DNA of 64,000 nucleotides from Parasponia andersonii (taxonomy: Eukaryota > Streptophyta > Magnoliopsida > Rosales > Cannabaceae): contig JXTB01000528.1 in assembly GCA_002914805.1 (NCBI GenBank), positions 187,036 through 251,035 of the forward strand. The letters run 5' to 3'. A program made the translations under genes and the position numbers. The notes under the pieces were generated by a model. The model was not told the DNA's origin. It ran no database searches and saw nothing but the letters and a program-made list of their open reading frames with translations. Below, in pieces: positions 1-12,911 of the stretch (position 1 is the stretch's first letter; each line of letters starts with the position of its first letter).

Positions 1-3000
1 CATGTCCTTTCTTATGGGATTGCACAATTCTTTTGCCCAAATTCTTGGTCAGCTGCTGCTCATAGATCCTCTGCCACCCATCAATAAAGTTTTTGCTTTT
101 AATTTCTCTAGATGAACACTAGAGAAAACTTGGGGTTCCTATGTCTGATTCCACAAATACTATGGCATTTGCCACAAAACTGCTCCTATCTCTTTAACAC
201 ATCCAAGAACTCTACTGCTACCAATGGGAGTTTTCACAATGCTGGTCATAAAGGGAATTATTGTGGTGGTTATAAGGGGCAGAAGAAAGAACAACCCTTT
301 TGTACTCGTTGTCAGTTTCATGGGCATGCCATTGATCGATGCTACAAACTCCATGGCTTTCCCCCTGGCTATCAACCACGTCAACGGGACAACACTCAAT
401 CTTCACTTAATTCAGACGGTGCCAATCAGATTTCGGCTCAGTCAAATCCAAGTGTTAACCAATGCTCCGCATCTACAGATAAATCTGGGATTGGTAACTT
501 CATTCAAAACTTGGACACCTGTAAATATCAACAACTGATGAATATGCTGTCTAGACACCTTACTACTTCGGCTACCACTCTAGTGATGATGCACCGTCTA
601 CTTCTTATGCTACAGGTATATGTTTCTCAGTTTCCTTGAGTGCAATTTTCTCTTTTACACGACATTGGATTGTTGACTCTGGCGCTACTACGCATATTTG
701 TTCCAATGCTAATGCGTTTATTTCTCTGAAGCATATATCCAATTCTACTGTCACGCTGCCTAATCATTTCCAAATACCAGTGACTTTATGTGGAGATATT
801 AGACTCAGTCCTCTCTTGATTCTCAGAGATGTTTTATATGTTCCAGAGTTTAAATTCAATCTGTTATCAATCAGTGCTCTTACTATGAGTTCACAGTTTG
901 TTGTAATTTTTCTTCCTGATTCTTTCACCATTCAGGATCTGGCCCACAAGACAATGATTGGCAGGGGTGATAAGCTCAATCAGCTCCATATTCTTGATAC
1001 TACTGATTTCACTTCCACTGAAATTGTTTGTGCTACTTCCTCTTCGCGCATTAATAAAGTCTCTGCTGGTGTTTGGCATAACCGACTTGGTCACCTAGCT
1101 TTTAAATGTTCAGACGTGTTGCGGGACAAGCTTCAGTATGATGATGTTAAAGCTCGAAAAACTGGTCCCTGCTTTATTTGTCCACTGGCTAAACAGAGGC
1201 GATTACCTTTTGTCTCCCACAATCATATGGCTTCAGCTCCTTTTGATTTGATTCATTGCGATATCTGGGGCCCATATCATGTAATAGCTCATTCAGGTCA
1301 TCATTTCTTTGTCACTTTAGTGGATGATTACAAGCGTTTTACTTATATTTTCTTCTTAAAGCACAAATCTGATGTTGCAGTTGTTATTCCAAAGTTTTTC
1401 AACATGGTCACCACTCAGTTCAATACAAACATTAAAGCTTTTCGATCTGATAATGCTCGAGAATTGACTTTTACAGATTTCTTTAATGATCGGGGTGTGT
1501 TACATCAATTTTCTTGTGTGGACCGACCTGAACAGAATTCGGTAGTAGAAAGGAAACATCAACATTTGTTGAATGTTGCTCGTGCTCTTTATTTTCATTC
1601 TCGAGTTCCTTTAAAGTTCTGGTCTGAATGTGTTGTTACAGCTGTATTTCTCATTAATAGGACGCCCTCCCCTTTGCTGCATAACAAAACCCCTCATGAT
1701 CTTTTGTACAATTCTCCTGTATCTTATGATTCGTTTCGAGTTTTTGGGTGTCTCGCATTTGCTTCCACTCTTCCCACTCAATGTACTAAGTTTCAACCTC
1801 GGGCTGGGGTGTGTGTATTCCTTGGTTATCCACCTGGTATGAAAGGCTATAAGTTGTATGATATTGAGACCAAGCAGATTTTGTCTCTCGTGATGTGATC
1901 TTTCATGAAGATTACTTTCCCTTTCACACCGTGATTTCCCCTGATGAGTTAACCCATCCTTTTCCGGATCTTGTCTTACCCGTTCCTCAACTTGATACAC
2001 TTGTTCCTTCTACTCTTCCTGTTTCTCCAACTAATTCTTCAGCTGTTGATCTTCCATTTACTGTTCCAGCTCCTCCACTTCGTAGGTCCACTCGTCCACA
2101 TCATCCTCCTTATCTCCGTGATTTTCACTGCAATCTTTTATATAATCAGTTACTGCCTGCTTGTCAAACTCAGTATCCAATCCATTAACTCAATGTTTGT
2201 CCTATCATTCTCTGTCTCCATCTTATCGGACTTTTGTTCTTAATGTTTCTACTTAGTTTGAGCCTCAGTTTTATCATCAGGCAGTTAAGTTTTCCCATTG
2301 GAGAGATGCTATGCAGGCTGAATTAGATGCCATGGCTGCCAATCAAACATGGTCTCTTGTTCCTTCTTGTTCTTTTACCACCTGGTAAGCACACTATCGG
2401 TTGTAAGTGGATTTATAAAGTTAAATATAAGGCTGATGGGACTGTTGATCGTTATAAGGGTCATTTGATAGCCAAAGGTTTCACTCGACAAGAAGGACTT
2501 GATTTTATTGAAACTTTTTCTCCTGTTGCTAAATTGGTCACTGTCAAGGTCGTTCTTGCTTTGGCTGCCAGTCAACGTTGGCAGCTCATTCAACTTGATG
2601 TGAATAATGCCTTTTTGCATGGTGATTTGTTTGAGGAGGTTTATATGGATGTTCCTCTTGGTTTATCTCGACCCGAGGAGCTTTCCCTTAAGGGAAGACT
2701 CTCGTTTGCCGACATCATAAGTCTATTTACGGTCTCAGACAGGCTTCTCGACAATGGTACACCAAGTTCTCACAGGCTCTTCTTTCTTTCAGTTTTTCTT
2801 GGTCTAAATCTAACTACTCGTTTACCAAGGGTTCTGGTTCTTCATCTGTTGCTTTACTTGTCTATGTTGATGATATTGTCATCACTGGACCTATTCCTCA
2901 AGTCATTGTTACTTTAAAAGGATTTCGGCATAGCTAGTTTAAGCTCAAGGATTTAGGCCATCTACGGTATTTTCTTGGTCTCGAGATTGCATCTTCTGAC

Positions 3001-3676
3001 AAAGGAATTGTTCTCTCTCAACGACACTATACTTTGCAATTACTTGAAGACGCTGACTATTTGGTTTGTCAACCGACCAGTATTCCAATGGATCCTAAAG
3101 TTATTCCAATGGATCCTAAAGTCAACCTTAGTATTAATGAAGGTGACTTATTTCCTGTTGCCTCTTCTTACCGCTGCCTTATTGGTCGTCTATTGTACTT
3201 AATTGTCAAGTGCACCAAGATAATATTGGCCGCCATTCCAACCTTTCATGAGTGCACCAAGCACGTTGAACTTAATTGTCATTTTGTGCATGATAAGATC
3301 AGTCACAGCTTTATCAAACTTTTGCCCATTCACTCTCACCATCAATTGGCTGACATTTTCACTAAAGCACTAACTTATTCTCTTTTATTTCCTCTTTTAT
3401 TCAAGATGACTGTTCATGACATTTACAGTCCATATTGAGGACAGATTGTAATTAGTTAGTATTAGCTAGTATAGTTAGTTAGTTATGATGCTGAGCTGTT
3501 ACTTAGCTGTCATAGCTATTTGTCTCATCTTTGGTGTATATATAGTGACTGGACCTATAATCGGAAAGAGAAGCTTCTTCGTAATTTTGACTCTTACTCA
3601 ATAGATGTTCCTCCGTTTGGTACCCTTCGTTGTAAAAGCTGAGAAACTTTATTGTATTTGCCTTTATTTTTCAGCA
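1..3676 (+). mobile_element. Ty1/copia LTR retrotransposon, 5' end outside window, broken
   Basis: The parts run in copia order on the plus strand. A Gag zinc knuckle (C-x2-C-x4-H-x4-C type, followed by LHGFPPGY) lies near 300-370. An aspartic protease motif, WIVDSGATTHIC, lies near 665-700. The GAG-pre-integrase HNRLGHL block and integrase core span about 1070-1700, reverse transcriptase about 2300-2930, and the tail of the RNase H region, ending in QLADIFTKAL, lies near 3345-3375. Protease, integrase, then RT is the copia order; Gypsy places integrase last. The element is a fossil with several breaks. Its 5' LTR and most of Gag lie outside the window. I did not assign a copia lineage. Confidence 0.9.
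3447..3676 (+). repeat. probable 3' LTR of the first copia element
   Basis: Just after the end of the RNase H region a purine-rich tract (TTGAGGACAGA) precedes a TG-starting segment. This segment carries GTATATATAG as a likely TATA box and ends near TTTTTCAGCA before an A-rich tract. The partner LTR is outside the window, so neither boundary can be confirmed by comparison. The end near 3676 is a guess from the terminal CA. Confidence 0.5.
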
Positions 3677-6039
3677 ACCCACCAAAAAAAAAAAAAAAGA
3701 TGATCTTTAGTGGTACACTTTTATTTATTTTGCCAAGTTGGTTTACTGTCCATTATATTATAGAGGCACATTTTGAAACAGGAACATCTTATTGGGATTG
3801 GTGCTAACGTCAGGAGTAATTATTTATACATGCAGTTGTCATTTATGTTCACTTTGTCTTTGCTGGTTTCACAACCCAACACCACTGCTGACAATAAGTA
3901 TTCAACATGTTTTGCCTCCTTCCGCTACATTGGCTTCTCGTTCTGATCCGATACAATAGTGGTCTTTTTTTTTTTTCCTTTTTTTATTTAATTTTTTTTA
4001 ACTCGTTGATTTGCTAAGGGGAAGTTGAATTTGAGATCTCCAATAATCTTTTTGTGAAGGCAAGTTTTGATGTTAGGAGGATCTGATGTCAAGGAAATAC
4101 AACATTCGTATTATTTCATTTTGATTTTGGTTTTGATTGATAATTTGATAACTCTTGTTTACTTTCTTTTGGAGATTAAGGCTGGCAATTGGTCAATTCT
4201 ATTAAATTTTATTTGGAAAGATTCGAAGTGTCTAAAATGGTGTCAGATTTCCATTGGAACATTATCTGATTTTTTTTAGGCCCAAATTAACTGTCCTTTT
4301 GTTACCTTCTAAGACAAGATGTCAAAATCTTCCTTAATTCATATCGTGCCAAATGATCGGTTTTTGTCATTACATGTCATGAAGGGTTGGTTCCTAGTGC
4401 CTTTTGGCTGAAATGGGCGACTCTTTTTAGTCAAATGGCACCAAAGTTGCCTAATTGGCTTTGTAACTTTTTGTATAATTTTGTTCTTAAATTCCGCCTA
4501 ATTCATAGAAAATTACAAAATATCTTCCTGATTTAGGCAAAGTATGCGATTCATCCCATTTGTTTTAATAGAAAAATATCCGATTGGATTAATCATTTGA
4601 TACAAATTTCATCCTTTCGCCCTATTTTATCAATATTAAGCAAGATTTTTTTTAATGGCCAAATACCCTTACACAAGTACTATCTTATAAAGAGAGAACA
4701 AAAATTTCTTGTTTGATTACATATTCTTATTCTTTTTTTTTCCCTCCACGACCACCATTTACATTTTGGGATAGTATTTATATAATTACATGTTTATTGT
4801 GAATGTAATTTTTATCTTTTTGTTTTTTAAGGGAAAAAAAAAGAATCAATGATACTCTCATACTCTCTACCAAGTTTTTACTGTTGTAATTATTTGGGTT
4901 CAACGATCTCTACGACCACGATAATGGTCATGTCCTCATGCATTGGTCAGCTAACAAAATATGAGTGTTTATTGACAGGGTCCACTTATCGAGAAATTCG
5001 TTCTCAGAGTGATTTATGTAAGTCCATTCATTAATATCTATTCCTAGAGTACGGAGTCCAATCTCAAACCTTTGTGGAGATTTGAATCCTTAACTTGATG
5101 CTCCAATCATGTAATTTTAATCTTTGACATATTAATTTTGATGAAATTAGACGAAACGGTGAAATTTGTAATAATTTGTCAATCCAAAAGATATTTTGGT
5201 TATTTTTGAAAAATTGAAGGGATAGGAGCATTTTACCTAAACATAGGATATATATTTGTTATTTTCAACTAAATTTAATTGACATAAATCCTTTCAAGAT
5301 TTTGTAGAATTGATTGCAAATTAACGTAATTGAATCGAATCGTCAACAATACAAAACAAGAAGTTTAAGAAAAAAGTGCCCTACGCTGAATAGTTTCAGG
5401 GGGCACTATGCAGTATCACTTGGTTCTATCTTATATTTAGCTGGTAAGCACGAAAGGTAAGATCATTAAGTTTTCTTGATGGACATTGAAAGCTAGAAAA
5501 AAAAATTAGATGTTACATTTGTCACAAATACGTGGTGATGATATTGAGACCCTTTTTCCCCCTTATTTGAATAGACTAAAAACAGATGAACACTGACTAT
5601 ATTTAGTAATTTCTAATAAATTAACCTATTCACAACTGTGTCACTAATATACTACTAGATAAGGCATGTGTAAAGCACCAAACTATATTTTATATTGCTA
5701 TAAAACAATAATAATGACTAAACAATGCAATTGGACACAGTATGAGAATTAGTTTAAAGACTCTTAATGTTAATAGTGTGCTCCTCAAGAATATTGCCTT
5801 AAAAAACATTTAATTTAGGAGATTCGCAAGGCTGTTAAGCTGTGACTTTCTCTATCTCAATTTTGTGAAATCTTCAAGGATCCAGTAACTCATTTTGACT
5901 CGGTCATTGTCAAATTGATAAAAGCCAGGTCAGATGAACCCTTATGAGACGATCTGAACAACGTATATTTTAATTTCTTAATTCCCACTACCCTAAGCAT
6001 AGCATTAGCATGTCGGACAACCCATAAATATAATCACCA

Positions 6040-6070
<31 letters not shown>

Positions 6071-6755
6071 TTTTCTAATCTCTTATCTTACAGCAATTAA
6101 TATTTTATATTTGTCCAATATGAGATTGCATAACATGCTTCGGTCAACTTAAGAGCAACACTAACTTCAAGATGATTAAGTCAGATAATGGTTTATTCTA
6201 AAAATTGAGTTTATTTAGGATTTTTATAAATGTCATACCCCATATATATATATATGCAAATTAATTTACCTTATGTTTTCTCTGTAGGAAAACAAATCTT
6301 ATTGGTCAATCATTTTTAAGAATTTGGCAATTTTTTTTATTTATTTTTGGTATACACTGGCTGTTTCAGGCATGGCTTATTATCTGGTGAAGTACAGACT
6401 ATTTTTTTTTTTAAGAAGAAATGTATTGATTTTGAATTCTAGTGAATTGTGATCTTTTACTTTATATTTAATTTGACTTGTTATTTTTGAAAAAGAAGAA
6501 AATCCATGCTTCCAATTGGTTAGAAGTGGCCAATGAGCTTTGCAGAGTATTGTTTTGCTTATAGCAACTTGAGCGTGATTAATTGCAATACACTTGCTGA
6601 CTTGCATTAAAGTTTTCATTAATAAATACAACACCAAAGAAGATTTGCTGGTGGACAACTTAGAGTAAAACCCAAAAGAAAAGCTAATATGCCCTAAGAC
6701 AAAAGTAGGTAGCATATTTGTACAATATTACAAGCAAAGATATTTAATGTCTCAT
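3677..6755. other. intergenic, AT-rich, no gene seen
   Basis: The open frames here are short, low-complexity and match no family I recognise. The stretch holds a degenerate foldback element (listed separately), an (AT)12 run at 6039-6062 and poly-A/poly-T tracts. A minus-strand frame at 6380-6715 has no domain and overlaps the 3' side of the phytosulfokine gene, so it is treated as chance. Confidence 0.7.
4490..5250. repeat. degenerate inverted repeat (MITE/foldback-like)
   Basis: The stretch at about 4500-4640, containing ACAAATTTCATCCTTTCGCC, is partly the reverse complement of about 5125-5245, containing GAAACGGTGAAATTTGT. Both arms also share CAAAATATCT and GATTGGATT/GATTGAC blocks. The arms are diverged and the spacer is AT-rich and non-coding. 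I see no clear target duplication. It resembles the AT-rich foldback elements elsewhere in the window but is less well preserved. Confidence 0.35.
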
Positions 6756-6866
6756 TTAAGGGAGAGAGTTCGTGTAGATGTACTCCTCATCCTCAAACAC
6801 ATTTTCTTGATCTGAACTTTTTTGGCACTCAACAGTTTGCTTCTTTCCACATTTTGCTCTCCCCTG

Positions 6867-6909
<43 letters not shown>

Positions 6910-7111
6910 ATACGTATCAATTGTCAAAATAGATATATTCATATATGTAGACATATAGAGAAAGAAAGAGAAGCCAACTCACCACATTGAGAGAGTTTCC
7001 AGAACCCATCACAAGTTCAGTAGTACTATTTGCTTCCATTTTCCCATGCTCAGGAAAAACCAAGTAAAAGAAGAGAATTACCAAGAGGAGAGCCAGTCTT
7101 GAGAGTCTCAT
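6756..7111 (-). CDS. phytosulfokine precursor, YIYTN type, two exons
   Basis: This is a precursor of a secreted sulfated pentapeptide hormone. Exon 1 (7111-6983, 43 codons) starts MRLSRLALLLVILFFYLVFP, a clear signal peptide. A GTGAGT donor at 6982 and a TACAG acceptor at 6864 bound a 119-nt intron. Exon 2 (6863-6756) ends in TAA and keeps the frame, giving 78 residues. Exon 2 shows C-x7-C, then an acidic stretch (FEDEE) and YIYTNSLP at the C-terminus. In this family a tyrosylprotein sulfotransferase modifies the two Tyr residues (an acidic residue precedes the first) and subtilases release the peptide, which binds PSK receptors at the cell surface. The usual core is YIYTQ; the YIYTN variant has been reported in legumes as PSK-delta, from memory. 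Length, single intron, cysteine pair and C-terminal position all fit the family. A TATA box lies about 90 bp upstream. The splice model is inferred by eye. Confidence 0.88.
6871..6900. repeat. (TA)15 microsatellite in the phytosulfokine intron
   Basis: Fifteen uninterrupted TA units lie inside the 119-nt intron, just upstream of the acceptor at 6864. The tract makes up about a quarter of the intron and is likely length-variable. Confidence 0.95.
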
Positions 7112-7197
7112 TGTTGTACTTTTGTTTAATCTAATTTCAAAGCATGTACTTTGCTTATGAGCAAAATTATAAGCAGGAGGTGTAACACTGTAACTGA

Positions 7198-7205
7198 TAT
7201 ATAAA
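7198..7205 (-). promoter_or_regulatory. TATA box of the phytosulfokine gene
   Basis: The minus strand reads TTTATATATC, about 90 bp upstream of the ATG at 7111. This spacing would give a 5' leader of roughly 55-65 nt. Position and sequence fit a plant TATA element. Confidence 0.6.
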
Positions 7206-8609
7206 GACTAAATAGAACTCCATAAGAAGAAGAAAAGAACACATACAGCACCTACCAGATCTTAATATTTTTTTAAGGTTTTAATTCCGCTACATTTATA
7301 TTAATTAATTATGCAATATAACTAATAATCTTAACAAAACAATGGTCTGGTACCATATATATGAGTTTGTGAGGTTAATTTATCTTTTTTGACTTTGTCT
7401 GCCGATTCCTCAGCACCAAGCTCGAGCCTCTAGGCCATTGGCTCGCCTTATCTTGGTTCTTTCTCACTAAAATATATAAACGTAAAGAGTTTATTGAAAA
7501 GGGCAAGGAAGTTGTCACTTGATTTGGTGTGTCCAAGATACCTTGGATGTCATTTGGTCTGAATTCTTATCAACTATCTAGTGAATCACCGACTTCTATT
7601 ATCCTCAATTTTATTTTAAATTGCTTTATCATAAAGTATTAATAGTTTTTCTTTAACATTGTATTGATGTAATTTATTACGGTGTGAGAAATAAATGTTT
7701 ATCTTGTACATCATTTGGAGAACTTTGTTTGAATGTAAGGGATATTTAGGACTTGTATTTCATTTTTCTTTTCTTTTTCTTTTTTTTTTTTTGAAAAGTG
7801 AAATGAATATAATGATCTTCTCAAAACAATATTTTGAGAGCATATTCACCATAGTATTTATTTCACTTTAAAAACGAAATGCAAAAGATAAAAATGTTGC
7901 CTATTAAACTTTGTAACTTTGAATAGTTTCATCTTTCTGCTGTATGCACGTATCCTACTCATCATGTCATTCAAATTGGATACATTAACTCATATAATTA
8001 GTTTTTTATTTCAGAATTTAACATATGTGTTCTATTAGGAACACGTGCCAAGTGTTAAAGAATAAGTTCCAATCAAATGAGTTTTTTTCACCCCCTTTCC
8101 TGTTTAGTGTATAAGAAATCCCATACACATTTTAATTTAATATTTGATTCTTCTTTCCTTGTTTTTTTTCAAAAAAAAAATAAAAAAAAAACAAGTAAAA
8201 TACCCGTTGTTAATGCAATGCCCGGGGTTTTGATTATCATTATCCCCGGGTCTGCTCTTTCTCAAATATCATGCTATTTTTTGGCCCACCGAAATTAGAT
8301 AACAATACAATGTCTGTAGTATCAGTTCCACTGAGTTGAAACTTAGGACACATGAAATGAAAAAGAGAAATCATATATATTTTTTTTATTAAAGAAAAAG
8401 AAAAAGAAAAATATGGGAGAGAGAAGCCAGTATTAATGGTTAGAAATTTAGAATTAAATACAATAATTCAAATTCCACTCTATAAAAATAACAAGAAAAA
8501 ACAATAAGTTTATATCTCTAGATTTTAAAATTTTAACTAGTTATTTGAGGGCTAATGTTGCATTTTTTTTTTCTTTTAGACTTGATAAATGGAGTTAAAA
8601 ATCAATAGA

Positions 8610-9405
8610 GAAATTATCACTAAAATACACTCTGTTTTAAAAAATGTGAAAAAAATTTCTTGTATTTTTGCAAATTCAAAATAAATATCTTCAATTTAAC
8701 GAAAATCATCACTAAAATATCCCAAGTTTTAAAAAAAATGTGGAAAATACCCCTTGTATTATTAAAAATTAAAAATAAATACCTTCTATTTGAATCATCA
8801 TATCATTTGTTACCTTTAATTGGTCAAAGGCTTCAAAAAAATTAGTAAAATTAATATTTTATCCATATTATATTATTTTAAGAAATACACCATACTTGAA
8901 AATGAAGGGAGAGAAAATATATATGGTCTAAAACCTCTTAAAAAAAACTCTTCTCTTCATTGTTATGGTACAACTCTAGAAAAGAAAAAAGAAATCTAAA
9001 ATTTTTGAAAATTTCGTAAGCAAAAAAAATTTCCAAAAATTTTAGATTTTTTTTTAGACTTATGTTGCAACTGTGGAGAGAAGATTTTTTTTTTTTAGGC
9101 CATATGTATTCTCTATTTCTTCATTTTCAAGTGTGTTGCGTGCCTTAAATTAATATAATAAAAGGTAAAATATTAATTTTACTAATTTATTTGAAGTTTT
9201 TGATCGGTCAAAAGTAGCAAATAATATGAATAGAAAGTATTTATTTTGAATTTTTAATAATATAACAGTTTTTTCATATTTTTTAAAAATAGATGGTATT
9301 TTAGTAATAATTTTTGTTAAATAAAAAGTATTTATTTGAATTTTCAAAAACACAATTTTTTTTTTCATATTTTTTCACATTAGAGGATATTTTAATGATA
9401 ATTTC
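8610..9405. repeat. foldback element / MULE-type MITE, long inverted repeats
   Basis: The left terminus GAAATTATCA (8610-8619) is exactly inverted at the right end as TGATAATTTC (9396-9405). Similarity continues along both arms almost to a centre near 9020, where AAATCTAAAATTTTTG meets its reverse complement. The two opposed open frames here encode look-alike peptides only because the DNA is an inverted repeat. There is no transposase frame. The termini resemble non-autonomous Mutator-like elements. I could not define a clean 9-bp target duplication; A/T-rich ATCAA-like sequence lies on both sides. Confidence 0.75.
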
Positions 9406-9417
9406 CTAAATCAAAAT

Positions 9418-9493
9418 GATAGTTTTAAGTAGTAACTCATGAATATAAGCTATACGATAGTTTTAAGTAGTAACTCATGAATATAAGCTATAC
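9418..9493. repeat. 38-bp tandem duplication, two exact copies
   Basis: The unit starting GATAGTTTTAAGTAGTAACT occurs at 9418-9455 and again at 9456-9493 with no difference that I can see. It lies directly beside the foldback element ending at 9405 and contains no gene. Confidence 0.9.
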
Positions 9494-12400
9494 GACACTC
9501 ATACAATTTTAAGCTATAAGGTCGCAGTGGCCAGTTTCAATATAGAGTAGTAATGTTAAGGATAAATGAGTTTATGGTCCTTAAATTTTAGATTTTGTTA
9601 TTTTCGTCTTTAAGCTATTTTTAAAACTTAAAAGTGTTTCACGTTTGTCTTTTGTCACTTTCATCGTAAAATTTGGGGCAAAATAATAATTCCATACAAA
9701 GTTAACTTTAGCTTTCGTCCTTAAGCTTTGGAAAAAAGTCATTTTTGATTCTTTCCGTTAAACATTAAAAAACAATTGAAAATGAGTCAAATATAAGTAT
9801 TTTAATAGATAAAGACTTAAATGAGAAATTCTAAAGTTTAGGACTAAAAAAATATTTTTGCAATAATTGAGTGACTAATATGGTCATTAATGCTAATATA
9901 AAACTGGGCAATTTTTTTTTTTTCCCTATGGAATACTAGAGGTTTTTTTTTTTTTTTTTTTTTAGGGGGCCTAGAAAAGAAAATAGGGATTGTTGCTGTC
10001 ATGCACATTTATTCATTTAGTAATGAAATCATGGTAGTCAAACTTTTTAATCCTTTCAAGTAAAGCCTGCCCAATGTTTGGACTTTGCATATAGACCTCC
10101 TTTCCTTTTTTTTTTCAGGCTCAAATTGGCAAGTCAATGCCGCAAAGCATAGTGAAAACAGAAGCAAGAGCCTTTGGAAAAGTATTTGTGGAATTGATTT
10201 TTTTTGGAGTAAGGGGTATAGGATGTATATCACAAAACGACATATATGTCACATTATTATCTATTGACTAATGCTGTGCTTTGAATATGGACAAAATAAA
10301 TATAAACTTTAATAAGCAATGTTGTTCCACATATTTTTTTATCCAAGTTTAGCCACCAACTTATACGTAATCTAACTTGCTATTATCATGATAACAAAAA
10401 TAAAATAAAAGATACAATATTGCACATTAAGGAAAAGACTTTGGTAAATACAATTCGAATTCAATGAAATATTTTATTTACTACTTCTAGTATCTAAATT
10501 AACCGAAAGAAAAAACACACACACACACGTATGCTTACACAATGAAGTCAGACATTGATGCAGCCCCCCAAGGATAATGTGCAGTACCAAGTACTAAGCT
10601 TAATTGTCCTTTAAATACATATATTTCACTTATCTAGCACATACGTTTTGTAAAAGAATATACATAACTCAAATTTGAAACCCAGTAACATAAAGTCATA
10701 AACCCAATGCCCCATTAGTCTATGGTATTTAAGAGGGAAAAAAAAGTGTTTAAAGGAAAATTTAAAAACATTTGTAATTGTCCTTTAAAAATGTGTTTTT
10801 AATTTAAAGGGAAAACTTAAAGTTGTTTAAAGGAATTTTAGTCCAAGAGGTTTTTTTTAAAAGGAAGTCATTGATGAAAGCAGATTTGTAACTATAAGAG
10901 ATAGAAAGAGACAAGAGCTTGATATTGGATTTTGACGCCAACATGAGGATCACCTAAGCCAATTTTGTGTTTATTGTGTGGGAAAATATGGACTTCTTTT
11001 TAATACACATATATATATTTTAATAGAAAAATAATATAAAGAACTCCTACACCAATGAATTAATAAGAAACAGCATAATGAGCACCAACACAACAAGGAC
11101 CCTCAATGATCACCCACTACTTATCCTTAATCTGCAGTCTCTGACCTTTCTTCGGGTTGAAATGAACAAAATCCTAGCCGTCCAAAAAGGATCCAAAACC
11201 AAAAGAACGCATATTTAGACAAATTATTACCATAACGCCACCAAACTCTAGTCTGGTGCAATGAGCCAATGACTACTCACTCTTTAGTGGGGACCATCTA
11301 AACCCAAATCTCCCACTCAAAATAGTACCATTTAATGGTCACTTGACAAAGTTTGGAACTGAATTTGGACAGTACTAGTACTATCACTATTAGTACGAAG
11401 AAACAAGGGATTTGTAAGATGAATTATCGAACCTAATCGTAATAGCTAAATTAAAAGTTCAAGTTTGGTTTTTCAAATTAAGTTTAAAGATGTAAATGGT
11501 AACTCAGAATTAATTTCAGGGGTAATAATAAAATATAATTCTGTTTAATTGTCAGTAGGGGAGTCACTCTTTTTTCACTATTTAATGGCTCTCCTGTTGT
11601 GGTTTCTCAAAGTGTTTCTATCAATTGTTGTTTACCTTAGAAAACAAGCGTAGAGATTCCAATTTATCAAATTAAAATTTTGGCTTAAATTTATTGTTTT
11701 ACTTTATTTGATTGGCGCCGGTGGTCCTGAATTTCTCAAAATAGGACTTTGGTTCCCAAAAAAAAAAAAAAAAACTCAATTTCTCTCTGAATTTTTTTAG
11801 GTGATAACTTAGTCCAAATTACTAAAAACTTTAAATTCCAGACAAAATTCTCATGTGTATATTACCTGCTCACTTCTAAAAAAATAAAGTAACAACAACT
11901 GAAAAAAAAAATATGCGTAACTTTCAACCTTTAGCGTTCTATTATTTTCATTTTTCCCCCTTCCCATCTCACAATCTGTAGTGACAATTCTGTTTAGGAC
12001 TCTCTTTTCAAAATTCAACCAATTTTTTTTTTAATTTTTTAATTCCAAGTTAAACATAACACGGTTCCGTCTAACAATTAATAGTGTTAGAATTTGGTCG
12101 AAATTTTTATTTAAAAATAAAATTGAAGGATGAATTAGGTTATTTACTTATTTTATTTTATTTTTGGGACTAAACTGTCATATTATTTTTTTTTTAAAAA
12201 ATAAAATAATGAACGACTGTCACAAATGACCCTTTATTTTTTTGAAATATATTAAGTCTTCTTTCGCCTCTAGCAAAAGGTAGCAATCCTTGATGCTACA
12301 AAATTGAGAATTTAGGAGTCGTAGTTTAGAACACGAGACAAAACGACTAGAAACTCACCAGTTTAGCTAAACATGTTTTAACATGAAATTGTCGCAAATT

Positions 12401-12910
12401 GATTTAATTAATTTATTTTTATTAGAATATATCATACAATATTAATTTTCTATTCATAATTTTTTAAATAAATTAAAAAACATAAGACTAATGAGCTAAC
12501 TCGTCATAATATAATAACTATATTCTATTTATGTATTCGGAGTCGGACGCATCTCATGTTTTCAACACTCGGGTTAGACATTGGTCAACTCAAAATTAAT
12601 ACATTTTATTGAATCGACAAAACGTGATACAGATTAGATTACTGTCCGACCCAAAAACAATACCATCCTATTCCTAACATAGTAATAAGAAATTTTCAAG
12701 CGATGCATTTATTTTAAACGGTAAATTTTATAGATAGCGATTTGTGTAATAGAGTGTGGTGCCCCTATAAGGGGGCTGCCTAGGAGCCTAGTTATGTTTG
12801 CACCTTGTTTGGGGAAAAAAGACAAAGGGAAATTATATTTGACTTTTTGTTGATAGAGAATTGTGTAGTGGAGAGTGACAAATTTAACGACAATTAATAA
12901 CATTTTATTG

Positions 12911-12911
12911 N
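12911..12911. other. single unresolved base (N)
   Basis: One N lies within AT-rich intergenic sequence. No duplicated flank is visible on its two sides, unlike the N at 60395. It may mark a contig join or an ambiguous base. Confidence 0.9.

Noticed and set aside
8660-9368. Two look-alike peptides on opposite strands (8660-8845 plus, 9150-9368 minus) as a gene pair
   Set aside because: Their similarity comes from the DNA inverted repeat of the foldback element; the peptides are low-complexity and have no domain.
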